Positions 14,608-21,759 of a DNA stretch of 26,205 nucleotides are shown one piece after another. Under the pieces are notes generated by a model. That model did not search any database and had not been told where the DNA came from. It saw only the letters and a program-made list of their open reading frames with translations. Numbering within the stretch: position 1 is the stretch's first letter; each line of letters starts with the position of its first letter. Origin of the DNA: CAZVUW01 sp964629825 (GTDB lineage: Bacteria; Actinomycetota; Nitriliruptoria; Euzebyales; Egibacteraceae); assembly GCA_964629825.1 (NCBI GenBank), contig CAZVUW010000039.1, forward strand, positions 1 to 26,205, written 5' to 3'. A program made the translations under genes and the position numbers.

Positions 14608-15498
14608 TCAGGACCCGTCGGTCGTGCGCGGGGTTCGAACGACCACGGTGGGGCAGGCGGCGTGGTGCAGGCACTGGTGGCTGACCGAGCCGAGCAGCAG
14701 GCCCTCGAAGCCCCCGCGGCCCCTGGCACCGACTACGAGCAGGTCCGCCTCGCGCGCGGCCTCGACCAGCACCTGACCGGGTGCGCCCGCTATGACAGCG
14801 CCCTCGACCTTGACGTCGTCGACAGGCCCGACCCCGTCCAGCGACAGGTCGAGCGCGCGCTGGGCCGCGGCGTGGAGCCGGCGCTCCGATCCTGGCGCGA
14901 TCGCCTCCATGTACTCGGCGCCGAAGGGCCCGCGGGAGTAGGGCTCGTAGACCGACACGGCAAGGACCGGGAGCTCGCGCAGGCGCGCCTCCTCAACCGC
15001 CCAGGCGAGCGCTGCGATCGCGCGGTCCGAGCCGTCGACGCCGACGACGATCTGCCCGACGCCCTCGACCCTGCGCTCGGGCACCACCACCACGTTCCCG
15101 GGGGCGTGGCGTGCGCAGTGCTCGCTGACCGAGCCCAGGCGCAGCCCCAGGAAGCCGCCGGCTCCGCGCGCCCCGACGACCAGGAGGGACGCCTCGGCGG
15201 CGGTCTCGATGAGGGCGGGCCCAGGACCCTGCCCCGACAGCAGCACGGAGTCGACGTTGAGCCCGCTCAGCAGCGGCGCCGCGTTCTCGAGCTCCGACTC
15301 GAGCAGGGTGCGCGACGCGCGGTGCAGCTCGGGCTCGAAGGCCTCGGGGTGCGAGGTCGCCCCGGCCAGGACGGGCGGCAGCCGGTAGGCGTGCGCCACC
15401 ACGAGGCGGGCGGAGCGGATGCGCGCCTCCTCGGCGGCCCAGCGAAGGGCCGCGCGTCCGCCTGGGCTGCCATCGATTCCGACGACGATCTCATCCAC
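14608..15498 (-). CDS. Universal stress protein with two UspA domains
   Basis: 296 residues with two tandem Usp domains (about 1-143 and 146-290). Each opens with IVVGIDGSPGGRAAL or IVVGVDGSDRAIAAL and ends with the ATP-binding loop G-2X-G-9X-G-S/T (GARGAGGFLGLRLGSVS; GARGRGGFEGLLLGSVS). Tandem ATP-binding Usps are common in Actinobacteria, where they act in hypoxia or dormancy responses. The start is GTG at 15498; there is no ribosome site, but TAGTAT lies seven bases upstream, suggesting a leaderless mRNA. It is followed on the same strand by the VOC gene. Confidence 0.92.
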   Translation of the reverse strand: MDEIVVGIDGSPGGRAALRWAAEEARIRSARLVVAHAYRLPPVLAGATSHPEAFEPELHRASRTLLESELENAAPLLSGLNVDSVLLSGQGPGPALIETAAEASLLVVGARGAGGFLGLRLGSVSEHCARHAPGNVVVVPERRVEGVGQIVVGVDGSDRAIAALAWAVEEARLRELPVLAVSVYEPYSRGPFGAEYMEAIAPGSERRLHAAAQRALDLSLDGVGPVDDVKVEGAVIAGAPGQVLVEAAREADLLVVGARGRGGFEGLLLGSVSHQCLHHAACPTVVVRTPRTTDGS

Positions 15499-15511
15499 GA
15501 ACCGGATACTA
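15499..15511 (-). promoter_or_regulatory. Possible leaderless promoter -10 box for the Usp gene
   Basis: On the minus strand TAGTAT (15511-15506) fits the actinobacterial -10 pattern TAnnnT and ends seven bases before the GTG start, so transcription could begin at the start codon itself. The absence of a Shine-Dalgarno sequence agrees. No convincing -35 box is seen. Confidence 0.35.
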
Positions 15512-15550
15512 CGCCGAACGGCCTAGTTCGCGCCCGTTGGCCGGGGGGGT

Positions 15551-18091
15551 CTAGCGCGTCGTCGCCCGAGTGCCCGTCAGCAGGCGGTGCACGAGGGCGT
15601 CGCTGCCCATAGGTCGGCCGTGCAGGTAGCCCTGCGCGCGGGGGCACGCCCACTCCTGCAGCCGCGCGTGCTGCTCGGCCGTCTCGACCCCCTCGGCGAC
15701 GACCGGGAGCCCCAGGGACTGCCCCAGCCGCACGGCCGCGTGGGCCAGGGCGTGCTGGTGCACGTCGCCGGTGCACATCGCGATGAACTGCCGGTCGACC
15801 TTGATGCAGTCGACCGGCAGATCCGCGAGGGTCGCCAGCGAGGCGTAACCGGTCCCGAAGTCGTCGATGGCGAACCGCACCCCGTGCTGCCGCAGCAGCT
15901 GCATAGTCGTCACGACCTCGTCCACGGACTCGATCAGCGTCGTCTCGGTGAGCTCGAGCACGAGCCGCCCGGGCGCCAGACCCGAGGCGCGCAATGCGCT
16001 TGCGACCACGTCGGTGAACTCCGGCCGCAGCTGACGCGCCGACACGTTGACGCTGATGTCGAGCGGGCCGTGCACACCCTCGGGCCACGCGGCGGCGTCA
16101 TGGCAGGACCTCCTCAGCACGGCTTCGCCGACCATTGCGATCAGACCGGACTCCTCGGCGACTCCGATGAACTCCGCCGGTGGCACCGGGCCGAGCGCAG
16201 GATGGGTCCAGCGAGCCAGCGCCTCCGCGCCGACGATGGCCTCGTCATCGAGGCGGATGATCGGCTGGTAGGCCACGGCCAGGTCGCCGGCCGCGACGGC
16301 GTGCGGGAGGTCCGCGCGCAGCTGCGCACGCCGCTGGCTGGTCGCGTGCAGCGCCGAGTCGTAGCGGCCGATGGAGCCCTTGCCGTGGCGCTTCACCTCG
16401 GTGAGGGCGAGGTCCGCGCAGGCGAACAGCTCCGACAGCGTGCTGGCATCGTCGGTCGTGACCACGCCGATGCTCGCGTGGATCGGCGGATCGCCGTTCA
16501 GAAGGTCTCTCAGCACGCTCTCCGCCACCCGTTCGACGTCGTCGGGCGCGGTGAGGCCCGTGGCGACGACGGCGAACTCGTCTCCGCCGAAGCGGGCGAC
16601 GGTGTCGGTCTGGCGGACTGCGCGCTGCAGACGGGCCGCCGCCTCGACCAACAGCTCGTCGCCGGTCTCGTAGCCGCGCGCCTCGTTGACCTGCTTGAAG
16701 TCGTCGAGGTCGACCAGGAGGAAGGCTGCCAGGCCCCCGCTGCGCCGAACGGAGGCCAGGGCGAGCTCCACGCGGTCGCACAGGAGCGCCCGGTTGGCCA
16801 CGCCGGTCAGGGGGTCGTGAAGGGCCTGGCGGCGGAGGATCTCGTCGGCGTGCGCACGCGCTGTGACATCGCGGAGGTGCATGTGGAGCACGCGGCCGGT
16901 GCCCTGACCGACCGCCCACATCACGACCTCGACCGCGCGCTCCGAGCCGTCGGCTGCGGTCGCCCGAACCACCACGGGGCGCTCCATGACGCGCGCGGAG
17001 CCGCCGGCCCGGAGCTCCCGCAACCAGCGGGCGAACTCCTCACGCGTCGGGCCGGGGATGATGAGCTCCTCCAGCGACCGGGCGATCGCCTCGTCCGCCC
17101 GGTACCCGAACTCCTGCTCCGCGGCCGCGTTCCACGAGCGGACCACACCCCAGAGGTCGATCGACGCATAGGGGTCGTGCGCGCTGTCCAGGATCCAGCG
17201 GACGTGCTGCTCGCTGCTCAGCCAGCGCGCGCGCAGGAGGTACATCCGGGCGCCGGCGCACAGCACGGCCAGGGCGATCGCGTAGGTGGCGAGGTCCCGA
17301 GCCGCCGGGTGCTCCAGCGAGACGCCGACGAGGACCATCCCGAGCAGGGCTGCCGCCACCACTCCTAGGCGCAGCGGCGAGGGCACCGCGGGAGGGGGCG
17401 GTGCCGACTGCACCGGCGAGGCCGCGCGCAGGGCCACCGCCACGCTCGCGTAGACGGCAGGCCAGGCCAGGTCCAGCATGCCGCCGTCGACGTACTGGCC
17501 CGCCAGCAGCAGCTCGGAGAACGCCAGGTCCGCGAGCATCTGGACGAGCGTCGCCGCGGTGAGCAAGCGGATCGCCCGCGAGCGCGCACCGCCGAGGTGC
17601 AGGCGCACCAGGCCCACGACGACCAGGCCGTTGAGGACCGTGTAGACGTGGGTTCTGGCGATCTCCCAGGTCAGAGACTCCGCCGGTCCGGATGCGAGCA
17701 GGTAGGCGATCGCCACCCCGATGGCGCCGAGCACGACCCCGGCATCCAGGAGGTCCTCCAGCCAGCGGGAGGAGCGCAGCTCTTGCCACAGGCGCCACAC
17801 CCCGATCAGCAGCGGGAGGTAGGCGAGCACCCATGACAGCTCTGCGATCGCCTCCCCCACCGGACCCGGCCACACCATGTCGGCGAGGTCCCCGACGGCG
17901 AAGAGCGCGAAGGCGACGGCGATGAACCCCCAAGGGGTGGTCATAAGGCGCCGGCGTGCCGCCGTCAGCAGCAGGGATGCCGCGCTGACGACGGTCAGCA
18001 CCACCAGCAGCCACAGCCGAGATTCCGCGGGCAGGGCGACGTAGGCGCCGACCGAAAGCGCGATGGTTGCCAGCCCTACGAGCACGCCCAT
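15551..18091 (-). CDS. Membrane-anchored PAS-GGDEF-EAL protein (cyclic di-GMP synthesis/degradation)
   Basis: 846 residues from ATG at 18091; an upstream TTG at 18190 is open but adds a non-membrane, proline-rich start. About ten hydrophobic helices span residues 1-290. A PAS domain (about 297-407) contains DSAHDPYASIDLWGVVRSWNAAAEQEFGY. The GGDEF domain (about 424-577) has LLVDLDDFKQVNE, an intact GGDEF at 502-506 and the inhibitory site RQTD just before it (493-496). The EAL domain (about 600-840) has GAEALARW (EAL at 623-625), LELTET, DDFGTGYASL and EGVETAEQ. Both catalytic halves look competent, so it could make or break cyclic di-GMP depending on the PAS or membrane signal. It is divergent from the cold-shock gene. 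Confidence 0.92.
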   Translation of the reverse strand: MGVLVGLATIALSVGAYVALPAESRLWLLVVLTVVSAASLLLTAARRRLMTTPWGFIAVAFALFAVGDLADMVWPGPVGEAIAELSWVLAYLPLLIGVWRLWQELRSSRWLEDLLDAGVVLGAIGVAIAYLLASGPAESLTWEIARTHVYTVLNGLVVVGLVRLHLGGARSRAIRLLTAATLVQMLADLAFSELLLAGQYVDGGMLDLAWPAVYASVAVALRAASPVQSAPPPPAVPSPLRLGVVAAALLGMVLVGVSLEHPAARDLATYAIALAVLCAGARMYLLRARWLSSEQHVRWILDSAHDPYASIDLWGVVRSWNAAAEQEFGYRADEAIARSLEELIIPGPTREEFARWLRELRAGGSARVMERPVVVRATAADGSERAVEVVMWAVGQGTGRVLHMHLRDVTARAHADEILRRQALHDPLTGVANRALLCDRVELALASVRRSGGLAAFLLVDLDDFKQVNEARGYETGDELLVEAAARLQRAVRQTDTVARFGGDEFAVVATGLTAPDDVERVAESVLRDLLNGDPPIHASIGVVTTDDASTLSELFACADLALTEVKRHGKGSIGRYDSALHATSQRRAQLRADLPHAVAAGDLAVAYQPIIRLDDEAIVGAEALARWTHPALGPVPPAEFIGVAEESGLIAMVGEAVLRRSCHDAAAWPEGVHGPLDISVNVSARQLRPEFTDVVASALRASGLAPGRLVLELTETTLIESVDEVVTTMQLLRQHGVRFAIDDFGTGYASLATLADLPVDCIKVDRQFIAMCTGDVHQHALAHAAVRLGQSLGLPVVAEGVETAEQHARLQEWACPRAQGYLHGRPMGSDALVHRLLTGTRATTR

Positions 18092-18230
18092 GGCGCACCC
18101 CGTCGGCAGCAGGTGGGGCCAGATCAAGCACTCCCGGTCAGGGAGCTTCTCGGAGGTTGGTGGCGGCCCATCTGGACCCCACCGGAGCAAGGCGCGGGAA
18201 CTAGTTGCGGCACACGGGCCCGCGGACGGC

Positions 18231-18355
18231 TAGCGTGGGCCGGGAGGGCACGAGATGCGTGATGTCTGCAGCGGCACGATCGGCTGATGCAGCCCCTTGG
18301 AAGTTCACGGCCCGAGGGTCGTGTGCATCACCCGAATCAAGAGAGAAGGCAACAA
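18231..18355 (+). promoter_or_regulatory. Leader region of cold-shock gene with possible -10 box
   Basis: TAGCGT at 18231-18236 fits the actinobacterial TAnnnT -10 pattern, with no good -35 at 17-18 bases. Transcription from about 18243 would give a leader of roughly 110 bases before the ATG at 18356. Long leaders are usual for cspA-type mRNAs, where they regulate translation at low temperature. GAGAAGG, seven bases before the ATG, is the ribosome site. Confidence 0.35.
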
Positions 18356-18559
18356 ATGGCTGTAGGCACCGTGAAGTGGTTCTCCGACGAGAAGGGCTTC
18401 GGCTTCATCTCCCGTGAGGACGGCGACGACGTGTTCGTCCACTTCTCCGCGATCAACGGCAACGGCTTCAAGAGCCTCGCCGAGGGCGCGCAGGTCGAGT
18501 TCGACATCACGCAGGGCCCCAAGGGCAGCCAGGCCTCGAACGTCACCGTCGTCGGCTAG
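18356..18559 (+). CDS. Cold-shock protein, CspA family
   Basis: 67 residues, the usual length of a single cold-shock domain: MAVGTVKWFSDEKGFGF opens the barrel, with RNP-1 (KGFGFI, about 15-20) and RNP-2 (VFVHFS, about 29-34), ending QASNVTVVG. It binds single-stranded RNA and DNA and melts mRNA secondary structure. The start at 18356 has GAGAAGG upstream; the frame stays open from 18287 but the added residues are unlike the family. A strong terminator begins 20 bases after the stop, so it is monocistronic. It is divergent from the GGDEF-EAL gene. Confidence 0.95.
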   Translation: MAVGTVKWFSDEKGFGFISREDGDDVFVHFSAINGNGFKSLAEGAQVEFDITQGPKGSQASNVTVVG

Positions 18560-18578
18560 CCCCAGATCACCCTTTCCT

Positions 18579-18613
18579 TCAGAAGCCCCCGGCCATCGGC
18601 CGGGGGCTTCTGA
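18579..18613 (+). terminator. Terminator of the cold-shock gene
   Basis: A perfect 16-bp stem pairs 18579-18594 with 18598-18613 around the loop ATC; the core is AAGCCCCCGGCC/GGCCGGGGGCTT. The following bases are CTTCTCC, mildly T-rich. Position (20 bases after the stop) and strength make this the clearest terminator in the window. Confidence 0.88.
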
Positions 18614-18618
18614 CTTCT

Positions 18619-18919
18619 CCGAGGCGATCCCGAACCTGCGCTCGCTGCGCTCGCTGACCGGGATCGACCCAACCCGCCCGAGGCGATCCCGAACCTGCGC
18701 TCGCTGCGCTCGCTGACCGGGATCGACCCAACNNNNNNNNNNNNNNNNNNNNNNNNNNNNNNNNNNNNNNNNNNNNNNNNNNNNNNNNNNNNNNNNNNNN
18801 NNNNNNNNNNNNNNNNNNNNNNNNNNNNNNNNCCGAGGCGATCCCGAACCTGCGCTCGCTGCGCTCGCTGACCGGGATCGACCCAACCCGCCCGAGGCGA
18901 TCCCGAACCTGCGCTCGCT
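18619..18919. repeat. 59-bp tandem repeat array containing an assembly gap
   Basis: Units beginning CCGAGGCGATCCCGAACC start at 18619, 18678, 18833 (straight after the gap) and 18892; the spacing 18619-18678 and 18833-18892 is exactly 59 and the copies look identical. The last copy breaks off after about 28 bases. Each unit contains the inverted arms CGATCCCG and CGGGATCG, and between them GCGCTCGCT repeated in tandem. The stretch 18614-18972 has no convincing gene; frames through it give only repetitive Ser/Arg/Ala peptides. Confidence 0.92.
18733..18832. other. Scaffold gap (100 N)
   Basis: Exactly 100 N inside the 59-bp tandem array. The round number indicates a placeholder, so the true number of repeat units is unknown. 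Confidence 0.98.
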
Positions 18920-18972
18920 CCGGCGCGGAAGAGTCGGGTTGCGAACCGGCCGCTTCGGGTCACGATCGCCCT

Positions 18973-20178
18973 ATGAGCACCCGCACGACACCCGCCGGCG
19001 GCGCCGAGATCGAGCCCGGGGTCCGCAGCTGGGCATCGCTGCTGGACGACGTGACGCGCCTGCAGGCCGCCCGCACCGCCCGGCTGGCCTGCGTGGACGG
19101 CCATGTGGCGCTGATGCCGGACGCCCACCTGGGGATCGGGGCGACCGTCGGCTCCGTGATCCCCACGCGCGAGGCGCTGATCCCCTCGGCGGTCGGCGTG
19201 GACATCGGCTGCGGTGTGCAGGCCGTGCGGACCACGCTCACCGCGGCGGATCTGCCCGACGACCTCGCCGGGCTCCTGAGGGACCTCGAGCGGGAGATCC
19301 CCGCGGGCGTCGGCGAGGGCCACGACGAGGTGGTCGACAAGGTCTGGGCGCCATTCGTCGCCGAGCACGGAGAGCCCTCGGACTCGAGCGACCGCGTTCG
19401 TCGCAAGGCGGCGCTGCAGTTCGGGACGCTCGGCTCCGGCAACCACTTCCTCGAGCTGTGCCTCGATGAGAAGGACCGGGTCTGGATCCTGCTGCACTCG
19501 GGGTCGCGCGGCGTCGGCAACGGCCTCGCCCGGCGGCACATCGACAGCGCCAGGTCGCTGGCGCGCCGGCTGAACCAGCAGCTCGACGACCCGGCGCTGG
19601 CGTGGCTGCCGGAGGGCACGCCCGAGTTCGACGCCTACGTGCGCGACCTGCGCTGGGCGCAGGCCTACGCCTGGGAGAACCGCGAGCGGATGATCGCGGT
19701 GACCCTGCGGCTGCTCGCCCGCCACGTTCTCGGCCCCGATGCCGATCCCGCCCGGCTCGCCGTCGAGTCCATCAACAACCACCACAACTACGCCGCGCTG
19801 GAGGAGCACGGCGGGCGCAAGCTGTGGATCACCCGCAAGGGCGCGATCCGCGCCCAGCACGGCCAGCTCGGCGTCATCCCTGGCTCGATGGGCACCGGCT
19901 CGTTCATCGTGCGCGGCCTCGGCAACCCGGACTCGTACGCCTCGGCGGCGCACGGAGCAGGTCGCGCGATGTCACGGCGGGAGGCGCGGCGCACGTTCAC
20001 CCCAGACGACCTCGAGGCGGCGATGGAGGGCAGGGCCTGGCTGCGGCACCGCGCCAAGGAGCTCGTGGACGAGATCCCGGGCGCCTACAAGGACCTGTCG
20101 GTCGTGATGGCTGATCAGCACGACCTGGTCGAGATCGTCTACCGCCTCCGGGCGATCCTGAACTACAAGGGCACGTGA
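18973..20178 (+). CDS. rtcB: RtcB-family RNA ligase
   Basis: 401 residues, shorter than the roughly 480 of archaeal RtcB but usual for the short bacterial form. The active-site residues are all visible: Cys80 in GVDIGCG, His158 in GTLGSGNHF, His175 in LLHSGSRGVG, the NHHNYA motif (270-271) and the guanylylated His327 in HGAGRAMSR. MPDAHLGIGATVGSVIP is also typical. RtcB joins 2',3'-cyclic phosphate or 3'-phosphate RNA ends to 5'-hydroxyl ends using GTP and Mn2+, in tRNA and RNA repair. No RtcA, archease or RtcR is nearby. The ATG at 18973 has no obvious ribosome site. Two palindromes follow 57 bases after the stop. Confidence 0.93.
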   Translation: MSTRTTPAGGAEIEPGVRSWASLLDDVTRLQAARTARLACVDGHVALMPDAHLGIGATVGSVIPTREALIPSAVGVDIGCGVQAVRTTLTAADLPDDLAGLLRDLEREIPAGVGEGHDEVVDKVWAPFVAEHGEPSDSSDRVRRKAALQFGTLGSGNHFLELCLDEKDRVWILLHSGSRGVGNGLARRHIDSARSLARRLNQQLDDPALAWLPEGTPEFDAYVRDLRWAQAYAWENRERMIAVTLRLLARHVLGPDADPARLAVESINNHHNYAALEEHGGRKLWITRKGAIRAQHGQLGVIPGSMGTGSFIVRGLGNPDSYASAAHGAGRAMSRREARRTFTPDDLEAAMEGRAWLRHRAKELVDEIPGAYKDLSVVMADQHDLVEIVYRLRAILNYKGT

Positions 20179-20234
20179 TCCCAAGCCGCGGGTCACGGCG
20201 ACCGGTGGGGCGCCGCGGACCCCACCCCGCGCAG

Positions 20235-20274
20235 GATGTTGTTCTTGGCGCACATCTGCGCCTAGAACAACATC
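20235..20274. repeat. 40-base palindrome, copy 1
   Basis: Two 18-base arms (20235-20252 and 20257-20274) pair with a single T-T mismatch around the loop CATC. The outer arm is GATGTTGTTCTTGGCG. It lies between the convergent rtcB and small membrane protein genes and could act as a two-way terminator. A second copy starts 81 bases further on. Confidence 0.9.
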
Positions 20275-20315
20275 GAGGTTGGCGCGTCGCCGGCGCTGCG
20301 AACGTGACCGCCGTG

Positions 20316-20355
20316 GATGTTGTTTTCGGCGGACATCTGCGCCGAAAACAACATC
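20316..20355. repeat. 40-base palindrome, copy 2
   Basis: Same length, same CATC loop and same outer bases as copy 1. The arms (20316-20333, 20338-20355) pair with one mismatch near the loop. Relative to copy 1 the arm reads GATGTTGTTTTCGGCG, and the partner arm is changed to match at both differing positions, so pairing is preserved. The family resembles REP-type intergenic palindromes. Confidence 0.9.
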
Positions 20356-20409
20356 GAAGCCGGCGGGGGCCAGGGTGCAGGCGGCCGACGCGCCGGCCGG
20401 GGCAGGCGC

Positions 20410-20586
20410 CTAGCCCCAGGTCACGATGCGGTAGACGAGGTAGGCGACGAACAGCGGGACCGTCAGCCAGGTCACCGCCCACCAAAACCACTCGAAGCGG
20501 TTGCTGCTGCCGTAGATCTCGCCGTAGTACTCGCCCTCATCCTCTTCGGATGGCGATGGCGCGTGTCCCTCCGCTGGCCCCTCCAT
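20410..20586 (-). CDS. Small single-span membrane protein (58 residues), unknown function
   Basis: ATG at 20586 to TAG at 20410 encodes 58 residues. The N-terminal 30 are polar and acidic (EEDEGEYYGEIYGSSNRFE). They are followed by an aromatic-rich membrane helix, WFWWAVTWLTVPLFVAYLVYRIV, which ends near the C-terminus. The codon pattern matches its neighbours (G or C at nearly every third position). It starts 30 bases after the stop of the sugar dehydrogenase gene on the same strand and is convergent with rtcB. I do not recognise the family. The ribosome site is weak, so the gene call rests on composition, codon use and the clean membrane helix. Confidence 0.6.
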   Translation of the reverse strand: MEGPAEGHAPSPSEEDEGEYYGEIYGSSNRFEWFWWAVTWLTVPLFVAYLVYRIVTWG

Positions 20587-20616
20587 GACGCCAGTTTCGC
20601 ACGGCCGCGAGCCCGC

Positions 20617-21759
20617 TCAGGACGGCGGGCCGATCCGCAGGAGCCGGTCGTCGCTGCCGTTGCCGCTCAGCACCCACAGCGACCCGTCCGGCGCCTGACG
20701 AACCTGGCGCAGCCGCCCGTGCTGGCCGGTGAGCAGCGCCTCCGCCGAGGCGACGGCGCCAGCGCGGATCCGGATGCGCCACAACCGCTGCCCGCGCAGG
20801 GCGGCGGCGAACAGGTCGCCCTCCCACGCGCCGATCGCCCCGCCGCGCAGGAAGGTGGCTCCGCTCCACGAGGCTTCCGACGGCTGCCGGACGAGGATCG
20901 GGTCCACGAAGCGCGGGTCGCCGGCCCGGCCGGTTCGCAGCGGCCAGCCGTAGTTGCCGCCGCGTCGGATGCGGTTGATCTCGTCGTCGCGGTTGGGTCC
21001 GAACTCGGTGGCGTAGAGCGCGCCGGACGCGTCGAAGGCCAGCCCCTGCACGTTGCGGTGCCCGTAGGACCACACGGCGTTGCCGAAGGGGTTGTCGGCG
21101 GGCACGCCGCCGTCGCGCGTGACGCGCAGGATCTTGCCGGCCAGGGCGCTCCGGTCCTGGGCGAGCTCGCTCCGACCCGCGTCGCCGGTGCCGATGTAGA
21201 GCATCCCGTCCGGTCCGAATGCGATCCGGCCGCCGTTGTGGATGCGCGCCTTGGGGATCCCGGTCACGACCGCCTGGACCGCGCCACCGGGGCGGAAGCG
21301 CACGACGCGATTGTCGCTGGCGGACGTGAGGTAGGCGTACAGCAGACCGTCGCGCTCGTAGTCGGGCGACACGGCCAGCCCGAGCAGCCCGCCCTCCCCT
21401 TCAGGGTCGGCCGGCAGGCGCTGGACCTCGCGCAGGGCGCCGCCGGGCTCGCGCACGAGCAGCCGTGCGGAGCTGCGCTCGCTGATCCAGGCGCGGCCGT
21501 CGGGCGTGTGCACGACGTCCCAGGGCTGGTTGAGGCCGCGCGCCAGCACGCTCACCGACACCCCGCAACCGGCCAGGCGTGCGACCGCCGGTCCCAGGGC
21601 AGCCGTGCCGCCGAGCAGCACCACCCGATCGGGGTCGAGCCGCTCCAGCTCCGACGCGACCGAGCCCGGCACGCAGTCCGGTCGGGACAGCAGCACCGGT
21701 GCCGCTTGGCGCCCGGCGGCCGGCGCGCCCGCCAGGGCGTCGGCGAAACCGAGACCGGC
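20617..21759 (-). pseudogene. PQQ-type sugar (glucose/sorbosone) dehydrogenase with N-terminal CWB2 repeat, 5' end lost at IS junction
   Basis: Roughly 380 residues. The first part, GFADALAGAPAAG then APVLLSRPDCVP and LERLDPDRVVLLGGTAALG, is one cell-wall-binding repeat 2 (CWB2). A six-bladed GSDH propeller follows: LNQPWDVVHTPDGRAWISER, EGEGGLLGLAVSP, HNGGRIAFGPDGMLYIGTGD, LAGKILRVTRDG, SYGHRNVQGLAFD and NYGWP are the marks of soluble PQQ-dependent aldose dehydrogenases. Intact CWB2 proteins normally have a signal peptide and usually three repeats. Here the frame runs straight into the C-terminus of an IS1380 transposase at about 21750-21765, so the true start, export signal and other repeats are missing. 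The catalytic domain itself looks complete. It could survive only as a fusion translated from inside the transposase. Confidence 0.8.

Noticed and set aside
18305..18730. Ser/Arg-rich proteins read through the tandem repeat
   Set aside because: They exist only because the 59-bp repeat is open in several frames and the gap was translated as X; no start site or homology.
18619..18919. CRISPR array
   Set aside because: The 59-bp units follow each other directly with no unique spacers, and no cas genes are present.
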